Positions 1-6,562 of a stretch of DNA of 7,792 nucleotides are shown one piece after another. The DNA lies in contig SDWK01000567.1 in NCBI GenBank assembly GCA_004195335.1, positions 1 to 7,792 on the forward strand, written 5' to 3'. The number at the start of each line of letters is the position of its first letter. Positions within the stretch are counted from its first letter, which is position 1. The notes under the pieces were generated by a model. It worked only from the letters and a program-made list of their open reading frames with translations. It ran no database searches and was not told where the DNA came from. Source of the stretch: Shewanella sp. (GTDB taxonomy: Bacteria > Pseudomonadota > Gammaproteobacteria > Enterobacterales > Shewanellaceae). Made by a program: the position numbers and the translations under genes.

Positions 1-1
1 G

Positions 2-991
2 CTCGGCACTGCGGGCATCGAAGTCATAATCTTCGATGGCGTTCAACCAAACCCAACAACGGGTAACGTCGTGGCTGGTCTCGAGTTACTCAAAGCTAAT
101 GACTGTGACTTTGTTGTTTCACTCGGTGGTGGTTCACCTCATGATTGCGCTAAAGGTATCGCCTTAGTTGCAACTAACGGTGGCAGCATCAAAGATTATG
201 AAGGACTTGATGTCTCTGCTAAACCTCAACTGCCACTTGTTGCTATTAACACTACAGCAGGTACTGCCAGCGAGATGACACGTTTCTGTATCATCACCGA
301 CGAAGACCGTCATATTAAGATGGCCATTGTCGATAAGCACACAACCCCGATTATTTCAGTTAACGATCCTGAATTGATGTTAGCAAAACCTGCAGGCCTA
401 ACAGCCGCAACAGGGATGGATGCACTGACACACGCTATAGAAGCTTATGTTTCAATCGCTGCTAACCCGATTACCGATGCCTGTGCAATCAAAGCTATCG
501 AGCTTATCAAAGCGAACTTAGTTGAAGCTGTAGATAATGGTCAGAATATCGATGCTCGCGAGCAGATGGCTTATGCCCAATTCCTCGCAGGTATGGCATT
601 CAATAACGCCAGCCTTGGTTATGTTCATGCTATGGCACATCAACTCGGTGGTTTCTATGACCTTCCACATGGTGTGTGTAATGCGCTACTACTTCCACAC
701 GTTCAAGAGTACAACGCACAAGTTGCTGCACCACGTCTGAAAGATGTCGCTAAAGCTATGGGTATTGACGTGTCAGCTATGGATGATACACAAGGAGCTA
801 AGGCAGCGATCGAAGCAATCAAAGCACTTTCTGTGGCTGTGAAGATCCCTGAAAACCTCACTAAGTTAGGCGTGAAAGCGGAAGATATTTCAACACTCGC
901 CGATAATGCCCTTAAAGATGCATGTGGTTTCACTAACCCTAAGCAAGCAACACATGAAGAGATCTGTCAGATCTTTACTAACGCGTTGTAA
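2..991 (+). CDS. adhB: Iron-containing alcohol dehydrogenase, AdhB type (5'-truncated by window edge)
   Basis: This is a group III (iron-activated) alcohol dehydrogenase, expected to interconvert alcohols and aldehydes with NAD(H) in the cytoplasm. The frame is open from base 2, giving 329 visible residues. Recalled Zymomonas mobilis AdhB (about 383 residues) aligns so that roughly 54 N-terminal residues lie before the window. The GTG at 71 is therefore an internal valine and not the start. Visible motifs, in window numbering, are the nucleotide-binding [11 protein letters not shown] stretch near residues 41-51, the [10 protein letters not shown] block, and the metal ligands Asp140 and His144 (GMDALTH), His209 (YVHAMAH) and His223 (LPHGVCNA). 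His213, conserved near the nicotinamide, is also present. The gene ends in TAA at 989-991, is followed by a terminator at 1067-1101, and has no co-directional partner in the window. Family membership is very secure; the physiological substrate cannot be read from sequence. Confidence 0.95.
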   Translation, partial: LGTAGIEVIIFDGVQPNPTTGNVVAGLELLKANDCDFVVSLGGGSPHDCAKGIALVATNGGSIKDYEGLDVSAKPQLPLVAINTTAGTASEMTRFCIITDEDRHIKMAIVDKHTTPIISVNDPELMLAKPAGLTAATGMDALTHAIEAYVSIAANPITDACAIKAIELIKANLVEAVDNGQNIDAREQMAYAQFLAGMAFNNASLGYVHAMAHQLGGFYDLPHGVCNALLLPHVQEYNAQVAAPRLKDVAKAMGIDVSAMDDTQGAKAAIEAIKALSVAVKIPENLTKLGVKAEDISTLADNALKDACGFTNPKQATHEEICQIFTNAL

Positions 992-1066
992 AAATACTCC
1001 CTGCGCCGATAGATTAGGCGCAAATGAAGTCGTTTCACTTTCTCCCTGCAGTTGAAAGCGTAACCC

Positions 1067-1101
1067 AAAGGCCCAACTCTTAAGGAGTGGGCCTTTCTTT
1101 T
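1067..1101 (+). terminator. Rho-independent terminator downstream of adhB
   Basis: AAAGGCCCAACTC pairs with GAGTGGGCCTTT around a short TTAAG loop, with one bulged A, and the stem is followed by the T-rich run CTTTT. It lies 76 bases after the adhB stop codon and in the right orientation to end that transcript. The other strand lacks a good T-run, so it is probably one-directional. Confidence 0.85.
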
Positions 1102-1204
1102 GCCCGGCGATCTCCACCCCATTGCTCTCTGCCATCAAATACACCAACAAAATGCAAAAATGATGAGATAAGTAGCGATCTAACTCAAAATTTCGAGATA
1201 AACA

Positions 1205-1233
1205 ATTACACATACTGATACAAGTGTTATATC
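1205..1233 (+). promoter_or_regulatory. Possible sigma-70 promoter for a short RNA
   Basis: A -35-like ATTACA (1205-1210, 4 of 6 consensus bases) is followed after 17 bases by a -10-like TATATC (1228-1233, 4 of 6). The -10 carries an upstream TG (1225-1226), as in extended -10 promoters. Transcription would start near 1240. AT-rich intergenic DNA often yields such matches by chance; the support here is that a strong terminator follows about 40 bases later with no gene between. Confidence 0.3.
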
Positions 1234-1239
1234 GTCTCG

Positions 1240-1315
1240 TCAGTTAGCTTTTTCCCTGCAAAGAATCAGCAAGCTAGAAGGCCTGTTTACTTTATATGAG
1301 TGGACGGGCCTTTTT
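1240..1315 (+). ncRNA. Candidate small RNA of about 76 nt
   Basis: Between the possible promoter at 1205-1233 and the strong terminator at 1278-1315 there is no open reading frame worth the name. The implied transcript would have an unpaired 5' part containing the TTTTTCCCTGCA stretch (1249-1260), then the 13-bp terminator hairpin with a U-run. That layout fits Hfq-binding small RNAs, but I do not recognise the RNA and the promoter is only moderate. The alternative is that 1278-1315 is a backup terminator for adhB read-through or a relic of a lost gene. Confidence 0.3.
1278..1315 (+). terminator. Strong Rho-independent terminator with no evident gene upstream
   Basis: AAGGCCTGTTTAC (1278-1290) pairs with GTGGACGGGCCTT (1300-1312) as a continuous 13-bp stem including three G-T pairs, around a 9-base loop, followed by TTTTTCATTT. 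The T-run exists only on the + strand. The nearest upstream gene, adhB, already has its own terminator about 180 bases earlier, which is why a separate short transcript is suspected. Confidence 0.8.
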
Positions 1316-1334
1316 CATTTATTCTTCGTTTTGA

Positions 1335-1469
1335 GATTTCAGTCAATCTAACTGCTATTACGTACGAAATCCCGCCCTGACATCGACTGAGATAAAATCT
1401 TTGTTCGAAGAAAACGACTTGATGAAGCAACAGATGCTGAGTTTAGATAGGATGGCAAAGCAGAATTAA
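1335..1469 (+). other. Doubtful short reading frame or gene fragment beside the IS
   Basis: A frame open from 1335 to the TAA at 1467-1469 encodes about 44 residues. Its second half reads like ordinary soluble protein (STEIKSLFEEN followed by DLMKQQMLSLDRMAKQ). The only ATGs are late (1422 and after) and no ribosome binding site precedes them. If real it is more likely the tail of a decayed gene than an intact one. I do not recognise it, and the length is within what chance allows. Confidence 0.15.
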
Positions 1470-1477
1470 TATCAATA

Positions 1478-1480
1478 ATC
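1478..1480. repeat. 3-bp target site duplication, left copy (ATC)
   Basis: ATC directly before the left inverted repeat is matched by ATC at 2783-2785 directly after the right one. IS3-family elements usually duplicate 3 or 4 bp, and the fourth base differs (A on the left, G on the right), so the duplication is 3 bp. Three bases alone would be weak, but they abut TG...CA ends exactly. Confidence 0.8.
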
Positions 1481-1504
1481 TGTCTAGTCCTAAAATAGGT
1501 TGAC
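1481..1504 (+). repeat. Terminal inverted repeat of the IS, orfB-side end
   Basis: Read inward it shares TGTC, GTCCT, then A-ATA and GTTGAC with the opposite end at 2759-2782 (19 of 24 positions). The outermost six bases, read outward on the - strand, are TAGACA, a 5-of-6 match to a -35 box. Confidence 0.88.
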
Positions 1505-1512
1505 GGTTTTTA

Positions 1513-2391
1513 TTAAGCCAGTAGGTACTCCCGACTGGCTTTTTCATGCACTTCGTTTGGGGTTTTCATCCCTAAACTAAGATGCGGCCGTAATTGGTTA
1601 TAAATCTCTATCGATTCTTTGACTAACACGCCAAGCTCTTTCATCGTTCGGCAACGACAAAGTAAAAACTCATGCTTCAAAATCCCATTCACACGCTCTG
1701 CCAGTGCATTTTGGTAGCAGTCATATCCATCTGTCATTGATGGCGTGATGCCGTTGGCCGCTAACGTCTTTTGATATTCAGCTGAGCAGTACTGCATTCC
1801 TCTGTCTGAGTGGTGAATGATGTGGCCTGTTGTAAGACGATTTTTTATCGTCATATCCAACGCTTTGACTACATCACTGGCTTTCATCTCATGACTTAAT
1901 TCATATCCCATTATCTTTCTGGAGTATGCGTCAGTCACCAGCGACAAGTAGTGCGTTCCCTCATCTGATTTCACGTAAGTGATATCACTAACTAGCACCT
2001 CTTCAACTCGTTTAACGGTCTTGTCTTTAAGTAAGTTAGGGTACTTTCTAAGCCAATGATGGCTATTGGTTGTTTTGGTGTAGTTCTTCCTCGGCTTTAC
2101 CAACATATTTTGTTGTTTCAAATATTGAAATAGCCCATCCCTGCCGAGTTTTATCCCTTGCTCAATCAGCTGAGGTTTGATGAGTTGGTAGAGCTTACGG
2201 GCTCCTACCCGAGGCATAAACTGACGCCAATACATAACCATCGACATCACAGGTTTTAGCATCTCAGCCTTTGCGGCACAGCGCTGCTTCCATTGATAAA
2301 TCGCTTGTCTAGATAAGTTAAATTGCCGACTCGCTGTCGCTAACTTTACCGTGCCTTTTTCTTTGGCAAGCCAGAGCGTTCGGCTAAGTAC
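1513..2391 (-). CDS. IS3-family transposase OrfB (made as OrfAB fusion by -1 frameshift)
   Basis: This is the catalytic part of the transposase, which cuts and joins DNA at the element's ends. The frame stays open upstream of the first usable ATG (2262) to 2403. The region above that ATG encodes a sensible helix-turn-helix-like segment (TASRQFNLSRQAIYQWKQR), so the natural product is most likely the OrfAB fusion entered at the slippery site 2391-2397: 117 OrfA residues plus 292, about 409 in all. Counting from the ATG at 2262, the rve/integrase-like core has catalytic Asp93 (VSDITYV), Asp153 (HHSDRG) and Glu189 (NALAER). Exactly 35 residues separate the last two, the D35E spacing of this family. 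The first motif has Ser where many relatives have a bulky residue before DIT, which is not catalytic. No disabling change is visible. Confidence 0.92.
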   Translation of the reverse strand, partial: VLSRTLWLAKEKGTVKLATASRQFNLSRQAIYQWKQRCAAKAEMLKPVMSMVMYWRQFMPRVGARKLYQLIKPQLIEQGIKLGRDGLFQYLKQQNMLVKPRKNYTKTTNSHHWLRKYPNLLKDKTVKRVEEVLVSDITYVKSDEGTHYLSLVTDAYSRKIMGYELSHEMKASDVVKALDMTIKNRLTTGHIIHHSDRGMQYCSAEYQKTLAANGITPSMTDGYDCYQNALAERVNGILKHEFLLCRCRTMKELGVLVKESIEIYNQLRPHLSLGMKTPNEVHEKASREYLLA

Positions 2392-2741
2392 TTTTTTTCT
2401 AAATCAATACCATATTCATTTTTTAAAAGTTCAACCATATCGCCATAAATCATGTTTTTCATTTCTAGATCAGAAACTTGCTTTTCTAGGCGTTTGATTT
2501 TCTGGGCGGGCGTATCTTTAGATTTCGACATAGGCGAATGCTCGATAGGCTGGGACCAATCTAATCTACCATGCTTTCTTAACCAAGTAAGGACCGTACT
2601 TCTTCCCTGGATACCGTAGTGGTCTTGAGCTTGCTTATAGGTCAGCTCGCCTTTTTCTACTTGGCTAACAACGGCTAGTTTAAAGCCCAATGTATAATCG
2701 CATTGCGTTCGTTTGACGCAGGGGCTATCTGAGGTTTTCAT
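2346..2741 (-). CDS. IS3-family transposase OrfA (DNA-binding/regulatory protein)
   Basis: A 131-residue basic protein that binds the element's ends and, in the family, regulates transposition alone or as the N-terminal part of OrfAB. Residues about 17-60 form the helix-turn-helix typical of IS3 OrfA (LGFKLAVVSQVEKG then GIQGRSTVLTWLRKHGRLDW). Residues about 78-110 (QKIKRLEKQVSDLEMKN onwards) look like the leucine-zipper coiled coil used for multimerisation. Start: ATG at 2739-2741, with GGAGA seven bases upstream on the - strand. The last 14 residues are read only when no frameshift occurs, ending in TAA at 2346-2348. Its promoter is probably near the right inverted repeat; the TTGACA at 2758-2763 has no well-placed -10, so I do not call it. 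Confidence 0.9.
   Translation of the reverse strand: MKTSDSPCVKRTQCDYTLGFKLAVVSQVEKGELTYKQAQDHYGIQGRSTVLTWLRKHGRLDWSQPIEHSPMSKSKDTPAQKIKRLEKQVSDLEMKNMIYGDMVELLKNEYGIDLEKKYLAERSGLPKKKAR
2391..2397 (-). promoter_or_regulatory. Programmed -1 ribosomal frameshift site A_AAA_AAG
   Basis: On the - strand, orfA codons read GAA AAA AAG TAC, so A AAA AAG is in the exact phase needed for tandem slippage by -1. The next codon after slipping (GTA, 2389-2391) is in the orfB frame, which is open from here to 1513. Five bases downstream a short stem is possible (AGCC, nine-base loop, GGCT, about 2385 to 2369), a plausible but small stimulator. An A7G tract could also mark an indel, but the phase and the family's known mechanism favour programmed shifting. 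Confidence 0.88.
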
Positions 2742-2758
2742 TGATAAGTCTCCAAAGT

Positions 2759-2782
2759 GTCAACTTATCTCAGGACGGGACA
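2759..2782 (-). repeat. Terminal inverted repeat of the IS, orfA-side end
   Basis: Read inward on the - strand it begins TGTCCCGTCCTGAGATAAG and ends in TTGAC, matching the other end at 19 of 24 positions. The ATC copy of the target duplication follows at 2783-2785. The internal GATAAG could serve as a -10 element when the two ends are joined in a circle. Confidence 0.88.
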
Positions 2783-2785
2783 ATC
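2783..2785. repeat. 3-bp target site duplication, right copy (ATC)
   Basis: ATC follows the CA end of the insertion sequence and matches 1478-1480. Removing the element and one copy restores a continuous AT-rich spacer between the adhB side and the cspA terminator. Confidence 0.8.
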
Positions 2786-2794
2786 GATAGACAT

Positions 2795-2821
2795 AAAAAA
2801 GGCCACCCGAAGGCAGCCTTT
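2795..2821 (-). terminator. Rho-independent terminator of the cold shock gene
   Basis: On the - strand AAAGGCTGCC pairs with GGTGGCCTTT (two central G-T pairs) around a stable TTCG tetraloop, and six T residues complete the signal. It begins 26 bases after the cspA stop. The IS right end lies only 12 bp past the T-run, so the insertion left the cspA unit intact. Confidence 0.9.
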
Positions 2822-2846
2822 AATTATTACCTGGATAAATTCCAGA

Positions 2847-3059
2847 TTAGATAGCTACAACGTTAGCAGCTTGAAGACCTTTCTGGCCTTGCTCAACTTC
2901 AAAAGATACTTTCTGACCTTCTGCAAGAGTCTTGAAACCATCTGAAGCGATAGCACGGAAATGAACGAATACGTCATCACCGCCATTTTCTTGAGAAATA
3001 AATCCGAAACCTTTCTCTTCGTTAAACCATTTTACTGTACCAGTAGTTGAATTAGACAT
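2847..3059 (-). CDS. cspA: CspA-family cold shock protein, 70 aa
   Basis: A single cold-shock domain that binds single-stranded RNA and DNA and acts in the cytoplasm as an RNA chaperone and antiterminator. The whole protein is the five-stranded barrel: it contains [12 protein letters not shown] at residues 6-17, RNP1 KGFGFI at about 16-21 and RNP2 VFVHF at about 30-34, with the aromatic residues that stack on bases all present. Length (70) is standard. The start is secure: AAGGGG lies six bases before the ATG at 3057-3059. It is a monocistronic unit with its own promoter (3232-3259), a leader of about 165 bases and a terminator (2795-2821). Whether this copy is cold-induced or constitutive cannot be decided from the protein; the long leader favours cold regulation. 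The symbol follows family resemblance, and most genomes of this group carry several paralogues. Confidence 0.95.
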   Translation of the reverse strand: MSNSTTGTVKWFNEEKGFGFISQENGGDDVFVHFRAIASDGFKTLAEGQKVSFEVEQGQKGLQAANVVAI

Positions 3060-3225
3060 GTATTGCCCCTTATTAAATTCATTAAAAAAATATCGCGAAA
3101 ATGCGAAGTGCTGAGAAGTTGAATTATTACGATGAAGCTAAGGGAAACACTACGGACAAAATTTTTCGAAGTTCTGACGCGGGTTTACTTTACTTGATTC
3201 TTTAATAACTCCAAACAACAGAGCG
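3060..3225 (-). promoter_or_regulatory. Long 5' leader of the cold shock mRNA
   Basis: From the predicted start point near 3225 to the ATG is about 165 nt, close to the 159-nt leader known for E. coli cspA, which acts as a thermosensor. There is no open frame of note inside it. I could not identify an unambiguous cold-box match, so the regulatory role is inferred from length and gene identity. The leader ends in AAGGGG just before the start codon. Confidence 0.5.
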
Positions 3226-3231
3226 GTGTGT

Positions 3232-3259
3232 AGAATACCACGAATTAAGGATTTGTAAA
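3232..3259 (-). promoter_or_regulatory. Predicted sigma-70 promoter of the cold shock gene
   Basis: On the - strand TTTACA (3254-3259, 5 of 6) and TATTCT (3232-3237, 4 of 6) are separated by 16 bases. The -10 is preceded by TGG, an extended -10 element like the one in E. coli cspA, where it supports cold activity. The DNA just upstream of the -35 is AT-rich and could act as an UP element. Start point inferred near 3225. Confidence 0.6.
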
Positions 3260-3329
3260 CATAAAACATAAACTATCCAGATCACTAGCTTTAACCATGA
3301 TGAAAGATAGCTGGCAAGATTAATATAAC

Positions 3330-3360
3330 AAAAAGGCCTATGAGTAATCATAGGCCTTTT
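3330..3360 (-). terminator. Rho-independent terminator of the RND efflux operon
   Basis: AAAAGGCCTATGA and its perfect complement form a 13-bp stem with a 4-base loop. On the - strand five T residues end the signal, 24 bases after the permease stop. The + strand side has only four T residues, so the main direction is -. From 3261 to 3329 I see nothing but the AT-rich DNA upstream of the cspA promoter. Confidence 0.92.
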
Positions 3361-3384
3361 CAGAGCTGAATTTATCGCTTATTG

Positions 3385-6300
3385 CTAAGCTTTCGCCTCA
3401 CCTTTTACTCGCTCTCTGAGTTTTTGCATCATCACATAAAACACTGGAACCAGCAGAGTACCAACAATCGTAGCAGCAAGCATACCGCCGAACACCGAGT
3501 ACCCTAAAGCACGACGACTTCCCGCTCCAGCGCCTGTCGCTATAACCAGAGGAAGCACACCAAGCAAGAAGGAGAAGGCGGTCATTAATACCGCTCGAAA
3601 ACGCAGTCTGGCTGCCGTCTCACCCGCTTCGAGAATACTCTTGCCCTCCTCTCTTAACTGTTTTGCAAATTCAACAATCAAGATCGCATTCTTACAAGCG
3701 AGGCCAATCAAGAGTACCAAACCAATCTGGGCATAGAGGTTCAAGTCTGTTCCCATCAACCAAATATTGAGAAATGCTCCAAGCAGGGCGATAGGTACCG
3801 CCAGCATGACTGCAAATGGAATCGTCCAACTCTCATACTGGGCCACCAGGAACAGATAAGTGAACACTAATGCTAAGCCAAAGATCAGCGGCGCAAGGTT
3901 ACCCGCCTTAATCTCTTGATAAGTTTGACCCGTCCATTCGTAGGTATATCCCGCAGGTAAGCTAATCGCAGCCGCACGCTCCATCGCTTTAATCGCATCT
4001 CCTGAACTATAGCCAGCCGCAGGGAAACCGTTAATCGTGGTCGAACTAAACATATTGTATGAGTTCATCACATCGGGTCCCAAGATAGGCGTCACCGTCA
4101 CCAGCGTACTTAGAGGCACCATCTCACCACTTGCCGAGCGCACGTAGAAACTGGAAATATCCTTGTCCGAATTACGAAACTCACCTTCGGCCTGCACAAT
4201 GACTCTAAACACCTTACCGTAACGGTTAAAGTCATTCACATACATAGACCCAAGCATAGCCTGCATGGTTGTGAACACTTCATTCAATGAGATCCCTAAC
4301 GCCTTGGCTTTATCCCTATCGACATCCACATACATCTGCGGCACATCGGCACGGAAGTTACTAAACGCCATGGCGATTTCAGGCTGCGAATTCGCTTCCA
4401 TAATCAAGGCTCGCATAACAGAAGCCAGCTCTTGAGGTGAGCGGCCTTGAGTATCCTGTAACACAAACTCAAACCCTCCCACGCTACCCACACCCGGAAT
4501 TGGCGGCAATGAGAACGCCATGGCTTTCACCGAAGGGTTAGCCGCATATTTAACCTGCAGCTTAGCCACAATAGCCGCCTCGACCATATCGGGAGTATCT
4601 CGCTCCTCCCAAGGGGAGAGAGTAACGATCATCAAACCACCATTGGACGATACAGCACCCGTTAAGATACTGAAACCACTGGCGTGGATCACATTCTCAA
4701 CACCAGGCTCAGCCAGAGTCAACTCGACTAACTCTTTCATCACCTCTTCGGTGCGGTTCAAAGAGGCCCCATCAGGAAGTTGGATGTCGACCATAAAGGC
4801 TTTCTTATCTTCCATAGGCACAAAACCTGAAGGTAAGATTTTTGCAACTCCGCCCGTGACTGCAATTAAGCACACATAAACGACAACCACTAAAGAAAGC
4901 TTACGGGTCAATGAAGAAACAAGCCCCATGTACTTACCAGTGAAACGTTCAAAGTATTTATTAAACGAGGCATGAAAACCCGTTTCATGCTTTTTAGGTG
5001 CTCTGAGTAGTGAGGCACATAGCGCCGGACTCAAGGTTAATGCGTTAATCGAAGAGATAAGTACAGAGATACAGATGGTCACAGAGAACTGCGCATACAT
5101 CTGCCCCGTGATCCCGGGCATAACGGCCGTGGGAGCAAATACTGCAAGCAATACCAGCGTGGTGGCAATAATGGGGCCAGTCACCTCTTTCATCGCCTTA
5201 GACGTCGCCTCTTTGGGAGAAAGGCCTTCATCCTGCATCAGACGAGTCACGTTCTCTACCACCACAATCGCATCATCGACCACAATACCAATGGCTAAAA
5301 TTAAAGCGAACAGAGACACGGTATTAATGCTCATGCCAAACAAGAGCAAGAACGCAAAAGTACCAATCAAGGAAACCGGAATCGCGATACCGGGGATTAA
5401 AGTTGAACGGACATCTTGTAAGAAGATATAAACAACGAAGACAACCAGTGCGATAGAGATAAAGAGTGTTTGTACTACCTCTTTAATAGAAGTTTCAACG
5501 AACTCGGTAGTGTCATAAAGCACTTCATATTCGAGATCGGTCGGAAAACTATCTGACAGCTTAGCCATTTCGGCTTTAATTCCGGCGGCCACTTCCAATG
5601 CATTTGCATCCGGAGACTGGTAAACGGCAATAATAGCCGAAGGTTTGTTATTTAACTTACCTTGTGCATCATAGGTTTGCGACCCTAATTCGACGCGAGC
5701 AACATCACTGACAACTACCTTAGAACCATCGTTGTTCGCTCGGATCATGACATCCTTAAATTCCTGTGGATCTTTCAAGCGTCCTTTGGTCTGTAAGGTA
5801 TATTGAAACTGCTGTTCAGGATCGACAGGTGCTGCACCGATGCGTCCTGCTGCCACTTGAATATTTTGTTCCTGCAAGGCTGCAATCACATCTTTTGCTG
5901 TCACACCAAAGCTTGCCATTTGATTTGGATCGAGCCATATCCTAATCGCGTAATCGAGCGAGCCGATCACTTGAACCTTAGAGACACCATTTTGACGAGC
6001 GAGCGCATCCTTGATATTCAATCCGGCATAGTTAGTGATAAACAGCGAGTCGAAGGTCTCATTGGGGGAAACCAGATTCACCACCATCAACATATTCGGG
6101 CTCTGCTTCTCGACTTTAACCCCTTGACGCTTAACCTCTTCGGGTAAACGCGGCATCGCCTGTTGTACTCTGTTTTGTACTTTAACCTGTGCCATATCGG
6201 CATCGGTGCCCACTTCGAATGTCACATTTAATGCGTAACTTCCATCATTGGCACTTTTTGACTCCATATAGAGCATGCCTTCGACGCCATTGACCTCAGC

Positions 6301-6501
6301 CTCGAGTGGCTGAGCTATGGTATCTTTAACCACACCGGCGCTCGCGCCGGAATAACTCGTGGACACGTTAATTTGCGGTGGTGCAATTTCAGGGAATTCA
6401 GACACCGACAAAATGGGAATGGAGATAAGTCCAACTAAGGTCAACACAGTCGAAATAACAAACGCGAACTTAGGCCTGTTAATAAAAAACTCACTAATCA
6501 T
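3385..6501 (-). CDS. RND (HAE1 family) multidrug efflux permease
   Basis: The inner-membrane proton/drug antiporter of a tripartite pump, taking hydrophobic or amphiphilic compounds from the membrane or periplasm. The start is ATG 6501: AAGGGGG (6507-6513) is five bases upstream, and [12 protein letters not shown] is the usual family N-terminus. An ATG at 6516 would add five residues but lies upstream of that site. Product 1038 residues, the normal AcrB/MexF length. TM1 is near residues 8-28, then a large periplasmic loop, TM2-TM6 from about 342, TM7 at about 535-557, a second periplasmic loop, and TM8-TM12 at the end. Proton-relay Asp409-Asp410 ([15 protein letters not shown]4) and Lys937 ([15 protein letters not shown]10) match AcrB Asp407, Asp408 and Lys940. 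The adaptor gene precedes it; a terminator follows. No outer-membrane channel is in the window. Specific drugs cannot be inferred, and the sequence resembles the MexF/AcrB branch rather than the heavy-metal CusA branch. Confidence 0.96.
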   Translation of the reverse strand: MISEFFINRPKFAFVISTVLTLVGLISIPILSVSEFPEIAPPQINVSTSYSGASAGVVKDTIAQPLEAEVNGVEGMLYMESKSANDGSYALNVTFEVGTDADMAQVKVQNRVQQAMPRLPEEVKRQGVKVEKQSPNMLMVVNLVSPNETFDSLFITNYAGLNIKDALARQNGVSKVQVIGSLDYAIRIWLDPNQMASFGVTAKDVIAALQEQNIQVAAGRIGAAPVDPEQQFQYTLQTKGRLKDPQEFKDVMIRANNDGSKVVVSDVARVELGSQTYDAQGKLNNKPSAIIAVYQSPDANALEVAAGIKAEMAKLSDSFPTDLEYEVLYDTTEFVETSIKEVVQTLFISIALVVFVVYIFLQDVRSTLIPGIAIPVSLIGTFAFLLLFGMSINTVSLFALILAIGIVVDDAIVVVENVTRLMQDEGLSPKEATSKAMKEVTGPIIATTLVLLAVFAPTAVMPGITGQMYAQFSVTICISVLISSINALTLSPALCASLLRAPKKHETGFHASFNKYFERFTGKYMGLVSSLTRKLSLVVVVYVCLIAVTGGVAKILPSGFVPMEDKKAFMVDIQLPDGASLNRTEEVMKELVELTLAEPGVENVIHASGFSILTGAVSSNGGLMIVTLSPWEERDTPDMVEAAIVAKLQVKYAANPSVKAMAFSLPPIPGVGSVGGFEFVLQDTQGRSPQELASVMRALIMEANSQPEIAMAFSNFRADVPQMYVDVDRDKAKALGISLNEVFTTMQAMLGSMYVNDFNRYGKVFRVIVQAEGEFRNSDKDISSFYVRSASGEMVPLSTLVTVTPILGPDVMNSYNMFSSTTINGFPAAGYSSGDAIKAMERAAAISLPAGYTYEWTGQTYQEIKAGNLAPLIFGLALVFTYLFLVAQYESWTIPFAVMLAVPIALLGAFLNIWLMGTDLNLYAQIGLVLLIGLACKNAILIVEFAKQLREEGKSILEAGETAARLRFRAVLMTAFSFLLGVLPLVIATGAGAGSRRALGYSVFGGMLAATIVGTLLVPVFYVMMQKLRERVKGEAKA
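6475..6501 (-). repeat. Direct repeat: permease start, functional copy
   Basis: These 27 bases (first nine codons of the permease) are matched at 25 of 27 positions by 6563-6589, at an offset of exactly 88 bp. Similarity stops at both edges: the sequences before the two start codons, each with its own ribosome binding site, are unrelated. Confidence 0.9.
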
Positions 6502-6506
6502 TGCAG

Positions 6507-6513
6507 CCCCCTT
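6507..6513 (-). promoter_or_regulatory. Ribosome binding site that fixes the permease start at 6501
   Basis: AAGGGGG on the - strand lies five bases before ATG 6499-6501 and inside the alternative longer frame that begins at 6516. It therefore supports the shorter protein. Confidence 0.8.
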
Positions 6514-6562
6514 CATTCCGATTCAGGCCCAGCCCGTCTAAACAAACGCTCAATTTTATGAA

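Larger units (their letters stand above)
997..1260 (+). repeat. Three copies of a CTCCCTGC-like octamer in the adhB 3' intergenic region
   Basis: CTCCCTGC occurs at 997-1004 and 1042-1049, and TCCCTGCA at 1043-1050 and 1253-1260. The second and third copies each lie 16-17 bases before the stem of a + strand terminator, so motif plus terminator looks like a repeated module. The first copy runs into a small stem (TGCGCC/GGCGCA, 1002-1022) with no T-run, so that stem is not itself a terminator. The repetition is directly visible; any function, such as an RNA pairing seed, is a guess. Otherwise the 489-bp gap from 992 to 1480 holds only the terminators, the possible small RNA and a doubtful reading-frame fragment listed separately. 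Confidence 0.35.
1481..2782 (-). mobile_element. Complete IS3-family insertion sequence, 1302 bp
   Basis: The element begins with TG at 1481 and ends with CA at 2782, carries orfA and orfB on the - strand, and is bounded by 24-bp inverted repeats (19 of 24 identical) and a 3-bp direct repeat. Two overlapping transposase frames joined by a -1 slippery site, with a DDE catalytic domain in the second, are the hallmark of the IS3 family. Length is typical (family about 1.2-1.5 kb). I see no internal stop or frame damage in either gene, so the copy looks functional and fairly recent. It inserted in the gap between adhB and the cspA terminator and interrupts no recognisable gene. I cannot name the subgroup or the ISfinder entry from sequence alone. 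Confidence 0.93.

Noticed and set aside
71..991. GTG at 71 as the start of the alcohol dehydrogenase
   Set aside because: The frame is open to the window edge, and the codons before it encode the conserved family stretch ([15 protein letters not shown]), so the real start lies outside the window.
890..1213. Open frame of 107 codons on the - strand overlapping the adhB end and its terminator
   Set aside because: It runs through the adhB coding end and the terminator hairpin, has no ribosome binding site I can credit, and its protein has no domain-like pattern.
1370..1395. TCCCGCCCTGA (1370-1380) and CTGAGATAA (1387-1395), resembling pieces of the IS orfA-side end
   Set aside because: The two pieces overlap in the IS but are split by several bases here, no TTGAC follows, and no transposase sequence adjoins them. 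A chance match is as likely as a decayed IS end or a targeted-insertion signal.
2392..2398. Seven-base A-run as an inactivating frameshift mutation in the transposase
   Set aside because: The heptamer is in exactly the phase of the IS3-family programmed -1 site, and the two frames overlap as expected for that mechanism.
2735..2763. TTGACA at 2758-2763 (- strand) as the resident promoter of orfA
   Set aside because: A -10 at the normal distance would fall on the orfA start codon, and no TATAAT-like sequence is there.
4520..6147. Several + strand open frames of 114-119 codons inside the RND permease gene
   Set aside because: They are antisense shadows of a strongly conserved coding sequence, with low-complexity translations and no start signals.
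6499..6516. ATG at 6514-6516 as the permease start
   Set aside because: It would place the ribosome binding site inside the gene. The ATG at 6501 has ideal spacing from AAGGGGG and gives the family's usual N-terminus.
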